From: Mauremys mutica
Lineage: Eukaryota; Chordata; Testudines; Geoemydidae
Direction of reading: 5' to 3'
Length of the DNA stretch: 64,000 bases
Assembly (NCBI RefSeq): GCF_020497125.1
Contig: NC_059075.1
Span: 26,944,003-27,008,002 of the forward strand
Shown: positions 1 through 11,281 of the stretch, one piece after another
Layout: every line of letters starts with the position of its first letter
Numbering within the stretch: position 1 is the first letter of the stretch
Notes under the pieces: model-generated
What the model was told of the DNA's origin: nothing
Database searches by the model: none
What the model saw: the letters and a program-made list of their open reading frames with translations, nothing else
Translations under genes and position numbers: made by a program

Positions 1-952
1 TTGTTCATGAAACCAAACTAAACCGCACACTTGAAAAATCAATGCTCAAACTGCGAGTAAGAATTTAAAAACTGTTTACATCTAAAAATTCGAATTGATT
101 ATATTGTGTCTATATTTAAAAAATTTGCCAAAAAATTTGTACTGCCAACCACTGCCTAACATCAGTTAGGCTTTCCATATTAAAGAACGGCAAATAGTAT
201 AATACTGTTTGATGGCATTAAGAAAATTTATAACGCTCAAAACTGGACTCAGAGAAAAAGATGAACTAAGCTGGCTTCTCCTCATTTGTGGAAATTTTTT
301 TAAAAAAAATATTAAAGAAAGTTAAAACTAATGCAGCACGACTCATTAGTATAAAACAAAACAAGGGAGCAAAACAAAGAACACGGGAATCCAAAGATTT
401 ATTATGAACAAAAAGGATATAATTTACCAATATGTTTAAGAAACCCTGTATTTTCTATACTTAATTGTCAAATTTTTATTTAAAATAATTTTCAGTTGCC
501 CCTCTCCTGACCATATCACTTTAGACATCATGGTGCTCAAATTATTTTGTACTGCTTTTCAGAGTTTATTAGGAAAGTTTCTCTCTTATATGTACGGATG
601 GTCAAAATTCACACAAGTTTTTCTGTGCACAGGGAAAAACGGTGCACGGTACGATGACTACTGTGTTTACTGACCTTCCCCTATAAATGAACTGAGGTAA
701 TAGTGATAGATACGGCAGTGAGTGTAACAGAAGCAGAGCTCAGACAGTACACAATAGCTGTTGTATCTTTATTCACTTCAAACATTTTCTTCTGCTTTTC
801 CCTAAGTTTACTCCTATTTTCTGGCTTATGTTAGCCAAACTTTCTAGAGCTTTTGAATTGTCAGGAATAAGCAGGAGCACGCTTCTATGACTTACTCTGT
901 GCAAAGCAGATAAAACTGGGAAATATGGTGACAGATGTAGCAAGACCTAGAT
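1..952. other. Last PAPOLA intron, no feature recognised
   Basis: AT-rich sequence with no recognisable exon, repeat or RNA. I looked for the reverse complement of the PAPOLA terminal exon and did not see it. Confidence 0.5.
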
Positions 953-1276
953 CCGTGGTGGGAAACCTGTGGCCCATGGCCCGTCAGGGTAATCTGCTGG
1001 TGGGCTGCGAGACAGTTTGTTCACATTGATCATCCACAGACACAGCCGCCCACAGCTCCCAGTGGCCGCGGTTTGCCATTCCCGGCCAATGGGAGATGCA
1101 GGAAGCTGCGGCCAGCTTGTGCCTGCGGATCATGCCACTTCCTGCAGGTCTCATTGGCCCCGAACCATGGCCACTGGATGCTATGGACAGCCGTGCCTGC
1201 GGATGGTCAACGTGAACAAACTGTCTCGCGGCCCGCCAGCAGATTACCCTGACGGGCCGCAGGTTGCCCACTACAG
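953..1276. mobile_element. Palindromic hAT-type MITE
   Basis: A 324-bp element flanked by the 8-bp duplication acctagat (945-952 and 1277-1284). The ends are inverted copies: cgtggtgggaaacc at left against ggttgcccactac at right. Pairing extends about 90 bases inward (cccgtcagggtaatctgctgg on both arms), so the whole unit can fold into a hairpin. It is GC-rich compared with the surrounding intron. The open frames across it on both strands are by-products of base composition. Confidence 0.88.
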
Positions 1277-2171
1277 ACCTAGATAAAGCCCACCAGAATT
1301 TTGCAACATCCAAACTGCATCTCTGCCATGATTGCAACAAATCATTTTCTGAGATGTCAGAACTAGGGAAACTTAATAAAGAACATAGGTCTTGGACAAC
1401 TGAAAACTTTTGTTTATTTCAATATTTGTTACTAAGTGAGCTATAAAGATGCTGATTTCTGTGAAGCAAACTATTTTATCTTTTTTGCTGAGCATATACA
1501 ATACATGAAACCTAGTTTGTCATAAACCATCTTGGCACCTACATAATTTGTTTACTGCTTACCTCATTTCAAATCAAGTTAAGTGACCTATGCAGCAGTG
1601 CAGCTATTTAGACAAGTACGTGTCTACAAGAGGTTTGCAATGGTGCAGCTACATTAATGGAGTAATAATAGTGTATTAAAACCCCAGTGTAGACTAAGCC
1701 TTGTTTTAGAAATGTTACAAATAATATGGAATTTCAAAGGAAAAAAAACTTAATTATGGTGCTAGATAGCTGTATAGTTGAAGACTCATTCTTTTCAGGG
1801 TATCTACTGAGAAGCAACATGCAGGTAGGAGAATATGTGAAGTTCTCTATTTAACATATATTTGAGAGCAGCTGTCTCTGAATAGGAATTATTTAACTGA
1901 CTTGTTAGAAGTCCTCCCCCTCTTAGATTACATCATAAAGGGAAGAACAAAGAAAAAAAGTGAGCCATACTTTAAAAATGTTGTTCTGTCAAATAAATAT
2001 TAAGGGCACAACTGAGAAAAGATAAGAGTCAGTCCAGCTTTTCTAACTAGCAACACAGGCACTAAGAAATAAAATACATATGTAAGATGTAAATGTTGAA
2101 GTAAGCACAAGCAACCTGCTATACAGATATCTATATGAAAATGTTCCATTATATATTTCTTTGCTGACATA

Positions 2172-2668
2172 GATCATAGAATATCAGGGTTGAAAGGGAC
2201 CTCAGGAGATCATCTAGTCCAGGGGTAGGCAACCTCTGGCATGCGTGCCAAAGGCGGCACACAAGCTCATTTTCAGTGGCACTCACACTGCCCGGGTCCT
2301 GGCCACCGGTTCGGGGGGCTCTGCATTTTAATTTAATTTTAAATGAAGCTTCTTAAACATTTTAAAAACCTTATTTACTCTATATACAACAATAGCTTAG
2401 TTATATATTATAGACTTACAGAAAGAGACCTTCTAAAAATGTTAAAATGTATGACTGGCACGCGAAACCTTAGAGTGAATAAATGAACACTTGGCACACC
2501 ACTTCTGAAAGGTTGCCGACCCCTGATCTAGTCCAACCCCCCTGCTAAAAGCAGGACCAATCCCCAGACAGATTTTTACCCCAGTTCCCTAAATAGCCCC
2601 CTCAAGGATTGAACTCACAACCCTGGGTTTAGCAGGCCAATGCTCAACCACTGAGCTATTCCTCCCCA
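2172..2668 (-). mobile_element. tRNA-headed SINE (Cry I-type), split by a later insertion
   Basis: Read on the minus strand, the element starts near 2668 with a tRNA-like head: TAGCTCAGTGG is an A box and GAGTTCAATCC a B box. A body and a CR1-like tail follow (cctcaggagatcatctag on the plus strand at 2200-2217). The SINE is cut in two by the hAT MITE at 2220-2525. Cryptodiran turtles carry such SINEs, which supports the organism call. Possible imperfect flanks are tgacatag and tgacgtag. Confidence 0.88.
2220..2525. mobile_element. hAT MITE (family A, copy 1)
   Basis: A 306-bp element with ends caggggtaggcaacct and aggttgccgacccctg. It is flanked by a perfect 8-bp duplication atctagtc (2212-2219, 2526-2533) created inside the older SINE. 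The interior is AT-rich with short GC-rich shoulders. Three further copies of the family are in the window (7049, 18988, 58786). Confidence 0.95.
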
Positions 2669-2755
2669 TATGACGTAGAAGCATATCTCCTCTCATTCGA
2701 AAGGACTGTTTAGTGGGAGACGTGGCCCCAGTGGGCCAGCAATCTTGTCTCTTTT

Positions 2756-3276
2756 TTGTGCAGAGAGGCCCAGAAGGCCTACTTTGATTTGCCTGCCATG
2801 GATGCCACTGACTATACCTGGCTGAAGGCAGAGATCCTAGCACCATCAGAAGTGACAGCAGCAGTATGGGCCCAGAGGTTCATTGAGTGGACGTACCAGG
2901 AGAACAAACCCCCGAAGTCCCAACTATTCAACCTCATACACCTCGCACGGAAGTGGTTACAGCGCGAGGTGTGCAGCCCAGAGGAGATTTTGGAGACCCT
3001 GGACATGGATCATTACATGCGAGGAAGCCACCAGATCTCTGCAAATGGATAGGCCAGAACGATTCATCCATATATGACGAGATGATCATGCTGGTAGAAA
3101 GATGCATGACAGCCAGAGAATTGACACGACTACTCAAGGAAAGCCCCTTTCGAAGCAAGCACCCGACTCCAACCCCGGACGGTGGAACAGCCAAACCCCT
3201 GGGGAGTCCTAAGTTTTTTTGGGGGGGAGCGGGGGTGAAAACCAGTGGGGACCCACGAAGGAAGGGATTGGCCTGA
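2756..3276 (+). pseudogene. Gypsy gag remnant, SCAN-like capsid domain
   Basis: Codes from [20 protein letters not shown] through [20 protein letters not shown] in one frame to 3052. The continuation [20 protein letters not shown] and [12 protein letters not shown] lies in another frame to about 3180, so a frameshift lies near 3020. The fold family is the one from which vertebrate SCAN domains arose (Gypsy-derived capsid). The start methionine is not seen. Non-functional. Confidence 0.82.
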
Positions 3277-3938
3277 GTAGGGGGAACCCTGGGACTAAAC
3301 CCACTAACCTCTGTGATAGGGGAGTGATTAGAAACAATTATAGATGTTATGCATGTGTGGAGTGGGGACACATAGCAGCACAATGTCCCAGCATCGAGGA
3401 GCCTATGCAATGCAACTTGGGAGATTGGGAGGTCCCGTGCTCCCTTATCCACCTTGCAGGCATTGGATTAGCCCCGCATAACTACACCAGGCCGGTGAAG
3501 ACAAATGGAGTAGAGACTACAGCGCTTGTGGACTCAGGGAGTGCTATCACCCTTATATCGGGTGAGCTGGTAAAAAGTATCCAGCTGCTACAAGCCAAAT
3601 GCATAGCAGTGACACGTGTGCATGAGGCCATGATCCATTATCCCACCATCCCAGTGGAGATAGAGGTTCAGGGGAACCCCATTGAGGTGACAATGGGTGT
3701 AGTTCCTAAACTCCCATATCCTGTAGTCATTGGAAGGGACTATCCAGGGTTTGATAATTTACTCCCCCTGGAGAGGCTGCAGGGAGGTGGGGACCCTGAT
3801 GGCAGCAACTCATCGCTGGGGGAATGTCAACCCCCAATATTCACTGAGATGTCTCAGGATCTATTCTCAGGCCCCCAAAAGACCCGGAAGACAAAAAAAA
3901 GAGGAAGGCTGCGAAAGCTTTGGGAACCCGGATCCTGA
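3219..3938 (+). pseudogene. Gypsy zinc knuckle plus aspartic protease remnant
   Basis: An uninterrupted 239-codon frame. The CCHC knuckle CYACVEWGHIAAQC binds nucleic acid in Gag proteins. The protease motif ALVDSGSAITLIS carries the catalytic Asp-Ser-Gly, and VVIGRDY fits the later hydrophobic-G motif. The long open frame could be mistaken for a host retropepsin-like gene. The frame breaks on both sides and the integrase remnant downstream show it is a Gypsy piece. Confidence 0.85.
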
Positions 3939-4477
3939 CCCAGGGCCAGAAGACCGCCCTAGTAGGCAGATGGACATGAGCAGCCATCGGAGAAACTACC
4001 ACCACGGAAGGTGAGCCGGAGGCCGACCCCAGCCATGACAGCGGCGAGACACTGGAAGAAGCAGAAGCCAGCCCCTGGGAGCTTGGGCAAGTTAGTCTCG
4101 GGAGAGAGATTTTCAGGCGGGACCAGGCGGAGGACCCTAGATATGATAACGTCAGGAAAGAGGTGGCCGAGATAGATAGGATACCAGTGGAGGGGAAGGT
4201 CCGGGGTCCAGGACCTTACTTTATAGTGAAGAAAGATCTCCTGTACTGCGTGGTGCAAATGCAGGAGCAGGAGATACATCAACTTCTGGTGCTACGAAAA
4301 CATCAAAAAGCCATAATGAGTCTCGCCCACAGTCACCTAGGGGTAGAGAAAACCTAGGCACAGATCCTGTAGAGGTTCTTCTGGTCATTATTTTTAACAT
4401 TTGCATTTACTGTAATCTCAGTATTAGGTCATCATGATTAGAATATTCACAATATAACACTTCTTTAATGTCAATAC

Positions 4478-4555
4478 CTGAGGAGCTTGCAGAGATGCCA
4501 CTGTCTGAACAGTTTCTGTTTGAGAAGAAATATTTGCTTCTGCATCAAGTTGTTC
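4478..4555 (-). CDS. PAPOLA: PAPOLA exon 21 (residues 684-709)
   Basis: 78 bases, phase 0. The acceptor is tttttaaag after a run of T bases; the donor is CAG|GTATTG. It encodes EQLDAEANISSQTETVQTVA then SLQAPQ, matching the human EQLDTETSTTQSETIQTAAS region with changes. No stop follows in frame before the donor. The final exon (expected about 30 residues ending in a basic KLRLNR-like peptide) was searched for by eye below 4477 and not found, so it should lie outside the window. Confidence 0.9.
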
Positions 4556-6119
4556 CTTTAAAAAAAAATAAAAAAATTAACTGCTTGTATATATCCCTTA
4601 GAAGCTACACAAACAATATTCTAATATAGCCCAATGTATCCCAGAATGAGCTGCACACAGGCAGTCTCCACCAAAACCAGAGTGGCTCTGCACTGGTACA
4701 AGTATCTGTCTGTGTACATCTCAATGCAGGATCAGGCATATGCATATTACACAGAAGCAGATATGACTATCCAGTGCATCACACAACATTTTTGTACAAC
4801 AAAAAATTAATTGGTTACCTATTAGAATGCCCTGTAGCTTGCCTAATTTACATAGTTCCTGATTTGTCACTTACAACTTTTCCAGGAATCTTTCACATTT
4901 GGATCCATGTGGGTGGAAATCTTTAAACAAGAAATTATCTCCACATTTTTTTGGTCCAACTCAAAATAAAATGTTAAGGATTTTTTTTTTCATATTCTGT
5001 TTAGCATATCTAAGCATAGGAACGTGTAAAGTCACAGCATTTGCTGCAGATTCCATTCTTTGCTCTAGCCCTATTCCATTGAAGAGAAAACTTTAAAAAC
5101 ATGAACCAAATGTAAAACATTGCAGACTTTGGAAGATAATACTGCAAACAGGCTGAAATAATAGCTCTGAGATGTGAAATGTCCTCAATGGGATACCTCT
5201 GAAAAATAGAGATGTTAGTTTCCATAGTAGCAGTAATACCAGTCAATATGCTTTCACCTCAACCCCAAACTATTGTGCAAAGTTCTAATAATTCCCTATC
5301 CAGCCTGGTATCTTACAGTACAGTTATACATAGTCAGTAAAAATCTTCAGCATGTTAAAAGAAAATTTGAGGACAGAATAAATTAATTTCAATTTACTAT
5401 CAGAAGTCTTCTGTACCAATTATTTAATCCATTAATGACCTCGATTTTTCACTTTAAATGAAGCATCTGAAGAACCTCCGATCTGACATATAAGATTGCC
5501 AATGGAACGCAGGGGCCAAGAAACAGAGTTTAGACTAGTTTACTGTGGATTATATGGGAGTCTGGTTGTAAATCAAGTAAAGCACACATGCCACCTATAC
5601 TGTCTGTTCCATTTATGATGCAAAACATTTTTAAAATTCCAACTTGAAGTCACAAATTACACTGTGTACAGCCAGTTGTTGGCACAGAACCATGGAACCA
5701 GCTAGTCCTAATACCGCTAGACTAAGCAACACTGGCATCTGAAAGAAAATCAACATGTATCGTCATGTCAGAATTAAATGGAACAAAATGCAAGTTTTAG
5801 GGAGTTTTAGGGCTAGGTGGTGTAATGAGTTATTATTTGTATTGCAGTAGCAGAGTTTTCAGTCATAACTGAAAGGTGTTTGAATTTAACTTAGTCTAAA
5901 GTGGAATATTAAAAATATAATGGAATTGAAAATTAGTGCAATATCAGCACTTGCTTGCAAGCAGCCCAGGAGCTTTTAAATGAACACTGCCTTATGGAAG
6001 AAGCATGCACAACACCAACTGCCAACACTAACAGCAATAGCTAGAAATATGCATAGTCTAACTTGTATGGACAACACAATATATTCCACTCTGTTTAAAA
6101 ATTTAAGAGTCATATATAC
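4556..6119. other. PAPOLA intron 20, no repeat recognised
   Basis: AT-rich intron with no clear mobile element. The short frames at 4899-5246 show no family features. Confidence 0.5.
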
Positions 6120-6182
6120 CTTAGTTTCCATTTTATCATGATCACTCGTATCAAGACAACTAGCATCTTCATTTATTTCATC
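6120..6182 (-). CDS. PAPOLA: PAPOLA exon 20 (residues 663-683)
   Basis: 63 bases, phase 0 at both ends. The acceptor is gttttaacag and the donor AAG|GTATAT. It encodes DEINEDASCLDTSDHDKMET plus K, an acidic stretch. It lines up with the human segment DETSEDANCLALSGHDKTEAK as I recall it, with several changes. Because it is a multiple of three it could be an alternatively skipped cassette, but the sequence alone does not show this. Confidence 0.93.
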
Positions 6183-7048
6183 CTGTTAAAACAAAAACTT
6201 TTAGTAAAGTACATTAAAATAGGCAGAAAAATAAAGTGACAAGAAGAAAACTTCTAATGGAACTCAAGATAAACCAGTTTCACAAGCAGAATTTACAAAC
6301 ACTGGTGGTAAAATTGTGTGTTCTTAAGGACAGAGTGTGGAATGTGTTTAGTATGTGTGTTATTGTTTGGAGTATAACAAATGACCTAAGAAATTTCTGG
6401 CTTCAAACAATTCTGGTTTCACTACTGTTGATTTCGAATTCTGTGACTATCAAGGTCTCCATGCCCCTTCCCAAGAACATCTAGTCCACTCCGTTACACT
6501 GAGGCAGGATTATGCATACCTAGGACTGCCTGACAGATGTTTATCTGGCCTGCTCTTAAAAACCTGTAATTATGGACATTCCACAACCTCCCTTGGCAAC
6601 CTGTTCCATTCCTTAACTATTCTTATAGCTAGAACGTTTTTCCTAATATCTCACCTAACTCTTTCTTGCTGTAAATTAAGCCAATTACTTCTTGTCCTAC
6701 CCTCAATGGACAAGGAGAACAATTAACCACTGTCCTTGTCATGAAAACTTTTTACTTATTTGAAGACTTGTTTCCCCCTCAATCTTGCCTTCTCTAGACT
6801 AAACATGCCCAATTTTTTCAACCTTTCCTCCTGAGTCATGCTTTCTAACCCCCTTGTCATTATTATTGTTCTCTAAACTCTCTGATTTGTCCACATCTTT
6901 CTTCAATCGTGGTGCCCAAAACTGAACACAGCACTCCACTTGAGGCCTCACCAGTGCCAACTAGAGCAGAACAATTACCTCCCATGTCTTTCATCTGCCA
7001 CTCCTGTTAATACATCACTGAATGACAGTTGCCCTTTTTGCACTAGCA

Positions 7049-7345
7049 CAGGGGTCGGCAACCTTTCAGAAGTGGTGTGCCAAGTCTTCATTTATTCACT
7101 CTAATTTAAGGTTTCACATGCCAGTAATACATTTTTAGAAGGTCTCTTTCTATAAGTCTAATATATAAATAAACTGTATGTAAAGTAAATAAGGTTTTAT
7201 TAAATGTTTAAGAAGCTTCATTTAAAATTAAATTAAAATGCAGAGCCCCGCTGGACTGGTGGCCAGGACCCGGGCAGTGAAAGTGCCATTGAAAATCAGC
7301 TCATGTGCCGCCTTCAGCACGCGTGCCATAAGTCGCCTACCCCTG
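7049..7345. mobile_element. hAT MITE (family A, copy 2)
   Basis: 297 bp, ends caggggtcggcaacct and gtcgcctacccctg. Flanks cactagca (7041-7048) and tactagca (7346-7353) match at 7 of 8 positions. It is in the opposite orientation to the copy at 2220. Inserted into the CR1. Confidence 0.93.
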
Positions 7346-7801
7346 TACTAGCACATTGTTGACTCATGCAATTTGTGATCCACTCTATCACCCGACCCTT
7401 TACTGCAGTATCACTGCCAAGCCAGTTATTCCTCATTTCATATTTGTGCATTTAATTTTTCCTTCCTAGAGTGCAGTACTTCACACTCGTCTTTATTGAA
7501 TTTCATCTTGTTGATTTCAGACCAAGTCTCCAATCTGTCAATATCTTTTGAGGATGGGATTAAAGTTCAAAAAGTGTTTGTAACCCCTCTGCAGTTTGGC
7601 GACATCTGAAAATGTTGTAAGTGTACTCTTCACTCCATCTTCCAAATTGTTAATGAAAATATTGAATAGTACCAGACCCAGAACAGACTCCTGCGAGACA
7701 CCACTTGAAATGCCTTCTCTGTTTGACAACAAACCATTGATAACTACTTTGAATATAGTTTTTCCTCTTGTGTACCCACCTTACAGAAATTTCATCTAGA
7801 C

Positions 7802-8066
7802 CAGTGGTTCTCAACTACGGGTCCGGGGACCCCTGGGGGGCCGCAAACAGGTTTCACGGGGTCCTCCAAGCAGGGCCAGTGTTAGACACACTGAAGCCAA
7901 AGACTGAGCAATTTAGCGTCACGAGGGCCCCTGTGGCATAGAGCCTCAGGCAATTGCCCTGCTTGCCTAATGCTGGCCCTGGCTTTTATATGCAGAAAAC
8001 CAGTTATAGTGGCTCAGATGGGCCGTGGAGTTTTTATAGAATGTTGGGGAGCCTTGAGAACCCCTG
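7802..8066. mobile_element. hAT MITE (family B)
   Basis: 265 bp, ends cagtggttctcaac and ttgagaacccctg. Perfect 8-bp duplication atctagac (7794-7801, 8067-8074). Inserted into the reverse transcriptase region of the CR1. Confidence 0.94.
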
Positions 8067-8440
8067 ATCTAGACCATATTTCTCTAGTTTGCTTATGAGA
8101 ATGTCATGTGGGACTGTGTCAACAGCCTTACTAAAATCAAGATGTATCACATGTACAGCTTCCCCTCCCATCCACTAGGCCAGTAACTGTATCAAAAAGA
8201 AAATAAATCTTGCTGAACCAGCCTAATTTCTCTTACCAAATCTATGTTGGCTATTACTTATCACCATATTATCCTCGAAGTGCTTAGAAATTGATTGTTT
8301 AATCATTTGTTCTTTCATCTTTCTGGATATGGAAGTTACGATGACTGGTCTATAATTCCCTGGGTCTTCCTTTCTCTTCTTTACAATGTAATCTCCCCAT
8401 AAAACATAAATGTCCGAGGTGAAGTACAGATAAATCATTC

Positions 8441-9941
8441 AGCTGCAGACCAGTGAGAGGTTTACGGTTCTAACCCAAGTCATTGAGGCTAATGAATACT
8501 ATACCCCAATGGAAAGGTATAATTCTCCACTTTCAATGGGGGTACAGAATTTGCTTCTAGACCTGGAAAGTATCATAAGACCTGCAAATTCTGAAGTTCT
8601 TTCCCAAGGTCCTGTATAATTAGAGTCATGGTAAAGGCAGTCTGGTTAACAGGTAGAGGGAGATAAAACTACTGTTGATACTTCTTCCTCAAATAAGTAA
8701 AATGTTTGAAAAACATTTTCTGTAAAATATATGTCACATATATAGCATGTGCGAAGGTATAGCATAAGAGACTTATTAGCAATTGCATGGGATGACTTCA
8801 CTCATAGCTCTGCCACTTGTAAGCAATGGGGACACCCCAAATTTATGCAGATAACACCTTTAACATACAAATGTATTCTATTGACAAAATAAATTATTCA
8901 GTTATATTTGGTGACCTTTGCCGTAGCGCTGAAGTCCCACGCAAAGTTTAGAAAAAAACAGACTTTAAAATGAGTGAAATCTTGCACAACATTATCACAT
9001 TTAAATTTCTTTTGTCCTTAAATATTTATTCCCTTACACTGAGATTTTCAAAAGACCCAAGCAGGTACAGGCATCCAAATCTCACTGAAATGCAGAGCTG
9101 TCTGTCTAACTCCCTTAGGCTCTTTTGAAAATCTCTGCCTTAATTCTTAAAATAGGCAGTAAACAGGATGTTAAAACTCTTGATAACTGCACTCCTAAAA
9201 ATTTAGAAAGTCTCTCTCACACTTTGGAAACAACAAAAGTGTGTTTGTTCATGCATTCATAAGTACATTTTAACCTACTGACTTAACAATTAAGAATAAT
9301 AGTCAATAAAAGTGATAGTTGCATTGCAAAGTTCAGTTTATTATTTAAACTTTAAACAAAGTAATTAAGGAAGAAAATTACTAGGAACTTTTTTAGGTAA
9401 TTCCTTTTCTGTCAATGCTGCTTATCTTTTAAAAAAAGATTTTGAACTATTTTCTGTCAAATTCCAGAAATAAGCTAAATACATTTTGACCAATCATATA
9501 AAGCCAGTGTAATGGGTAATAAAAAATGAACTCAAGACTGAGTATGCTTTTAAGTTATCACAATTCAAATCTGCAACTCACTATTGACAAAAATCGTAAA
9601 ATGCAGGGCCAGATTCAACTGATTCAACTTGATTAACTTCTATCCTTGACCCTTGGTTCTGTTTTTATTGTGAAGTGCCTTGAAATACATTAGCATAAAG
9701 TACATGTATGAAACAAGTTCTTAAAGTTCATTTAACACTAACACCATAAAGATGACCTACTGACACTTAACAGAACTGATTTATTTTACATGTTCTTATT
9801 AAGGGTTATCCAGCCAGAGCAGAAAGACACACAATTTAACAAGATGTCTCACTGCAGTACCACATGTACCAACTCTCTGAGCTGGCAACGATAATACTAA
9901 TTTCTTATGCGTGGATACAATTACAACCAAGGATAAAATAC
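8441..9941. other. PAPOLA intron 19 remainder with a possible small MITE
   Basis: Mostly featureless AT-rich sequence. Around 9047-9141, gagattttcaaaagac and gctcttttgaaaatctc form an inverted pair about 60 bases apart. This resembles a very small MITE, but no duplication was seen. Confidence 0.4.
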
Positions 9942-10162
9942 CTCTTCTGTTTTTATTTTCTTGGGAGACTCTTCTTTATGAGGGGAAGATGTCCTCTTCA
10001 CCCCTACGACAGGGCTAGGTATTTTTGTTGCTGTGTTCCCTGATGGTCTTGGTGATTGGTTTGCCAGACGTGTTGAGGAAACAACTCTAGAGATGGTAGG
10101 CTTTGGTGGTGGAGAAATGGCTGGCTGTGTGGCAGTTTGAGGAATGCTTTCACTTGAAGTAC
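9942..10162 (-). CDS. PAPOLA: PAPOLA exon 19 (residues 589-662, second nuclear localisation signal)
   Basis: 221 bases. The acceptor is atttcatag and the donor GAG|GTATTT. It begins G-TSSESIPQTATQPAISPPP. It ends with KR at 644-645 and KEESPKKIK at 651-659, which is the bipartite second nuclear localisation signal. The SSP and ESP sites within it are proline-directed phosphorylation candidates. Longest coding exon in the window. Confidence 0.97.
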
Positions 10163-11180
10163 CTATGAAATAAATAGGATACATTTTAAAATAGTTTCAG
10201 CATTTACATTTAAATTTGGAACACAGACTACCTGAAACCACAGGTTTAAAATCAAAGAATAATTAAAATTTGGACTATCAGTCTAACTAGATAAATTGAA
10301 CATTCTGCAGTTTACTGTGTCTGAGTTTGGAGAAAATCTTAAAGGAGACTGGAAGGTCTCTGTTGTGTAAGAACATTACGAGTAGGCTTCATGAGAAAAA
10401 ATGCCCCTTTCTCTCAGTGTTGTATCACATGCAGTGAACTAATTAGCTGCCTCAATCTGATAACTAAAGATGGTTGCACATATGCAGTTGGTGTAGCCCT
10501 CTGGGCATGTTTAGAATGACAAGCTAAGTACAAAATTATAATAGTGATTGCTCATCAGCATGAATGGGTCACACCACATAGCTGATTGAGATGAGTGAAT
10601 TAGCAAATCAGGACTGTTTTTGTTTAGATCTTTTTCCAAAATCCAGAGTAGTGTCACCCCTGACCATCTGTAGCACTGGCTAAAGACACGGTTGCTTACC
10701 ATTGGAGGCAACAGTGATTTATATGACAGAGGACAAAGTGGTGAAATCAGGTCATCCTCATTCAAGTTTTAATTGTACTAGGGAGTAGACGTACCTAAGA
10801 AAGTGGCACTGTTAGGGCTTTAGCCAGTACCTAGCCACTCTCTCCTTCATTGGCCTAACTGGGAGCACAACCATCATCTATACTGGGTTTGCCCTGAGCA
10901 AAACTGTGTCGCTATTATGAACAGCAAACATGAATATCCATTTTTAGAGGATTTGCAACTGACAAATGTAGATAACTGAAATACGAGTATATTATGGCTA
11001 TTTTGATCATTATATCAAAATATCCTGAATCCTACAGGACATGGTTAATGTGTAAATCAGTTCAATGAGATAAGGATACAACATGCAGTAAATTTAGATC
11101 TTCCAAATTATGATGATACATCTTTAGTAAGATACTCTCTAGAAATGAATACTAACAATATAGTATGGAATTTTCCCTAC

Positions 11181-11281
11181 CCCCTGAGCTTTCACTGGAA
11201 ATGGTTGGTGGCACAGTGACTTCAGAAGCCTGTATGTTGGTCACGGATGCTGCTGTTACAGCTGGAGCAGGACTGCTTCTG
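11181..11281 (-). CDS. PAPOLA: PAPOLA exon 18 (residues 555-588)
   Basis: 101 bases. The acceptor is tgttttag and the donor G|GTAGGG. It reads G-RSSPAPAVTAASVTNIQAS, then EVTVPPTISSESSG. Ser/Pro/Thr-rich and presumably disordered. The substitutions relative to human (NSP to SSP, and a changed QVN region) are conservative and frame is kept. Confidence 0.94.

Larger units (their letters stand above)
2690..4390 (+). mobile_element. Gmr1-like Gypsy LTR retrotransposon, internal fragment
   Basis: The plus strand shows, in order: a SCAN-like capsid end ([35 protein letters not shown]), frame 2 then frame 1 after a shift near 3020; a CCHC zinc knuckle (C-X2-C-X4-H-X4-C, 3345-3386, frame 3); an aspartic protease with DSG at 3531-3539; and, after a further break, an integrase-like start (IHQLLVLRKHQKAIMSLAH, LGVEKT) ending at about 4390. 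Integrase directly after protease, with no reverse transcriptase between, is the order known for Gmr1-type elements. No LTR is seen at either end. The stops and shifts make it a dead fragment. It ends about 90 bp from the donor of PAPOLA exon 21. Confidence 0.88.
6475..8440 (-). mobile_element. Old CR1-type LINE, 3' part, interrupted by two MITEs
   Basis: Minus-strand frames show reverse transcriptase pieces in the right order: KKRKEDPGNYRPVIVTSISR (8223-8438), [20 protein letters not shown] (about 8155-8090) and then SQESVLGLVLFNIFINNLED (7538-7732). The segment 6475-7530 is the CR1 3' region. Stops and shifts are frequent, so the copy is ancient. Two hAT MITEs with duplications lie inside (7049-7345, 7802-8066), which dates the LINE as older. 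Located in PAPOLA intron 19. Confidence 0.9.

Noticed and set aside
1017..1340. Frames of 89 and 118 codons on opposite strands near 1 kb
   Set aside because: Both translate the palindromic hAT MITE.
2600..2668. A tRNA gene suggested by A and B boxes (also near 59398)
   Set aside because: The tRNA-like part continues into a SINE body and CR1-like tail; it has no proper acceptor stem pairing and is a SINE head.
3219..3938. A 239-codon open frame with CCHC and DSG motifs as a possible host retropepsin-like gene
   Set aside because: Flanked on both sides by other Gypsy parts in shifted frames (capsid upstream, integrase start downstream), with no promoter or splice structure. A transposon remnant is the simpler call.
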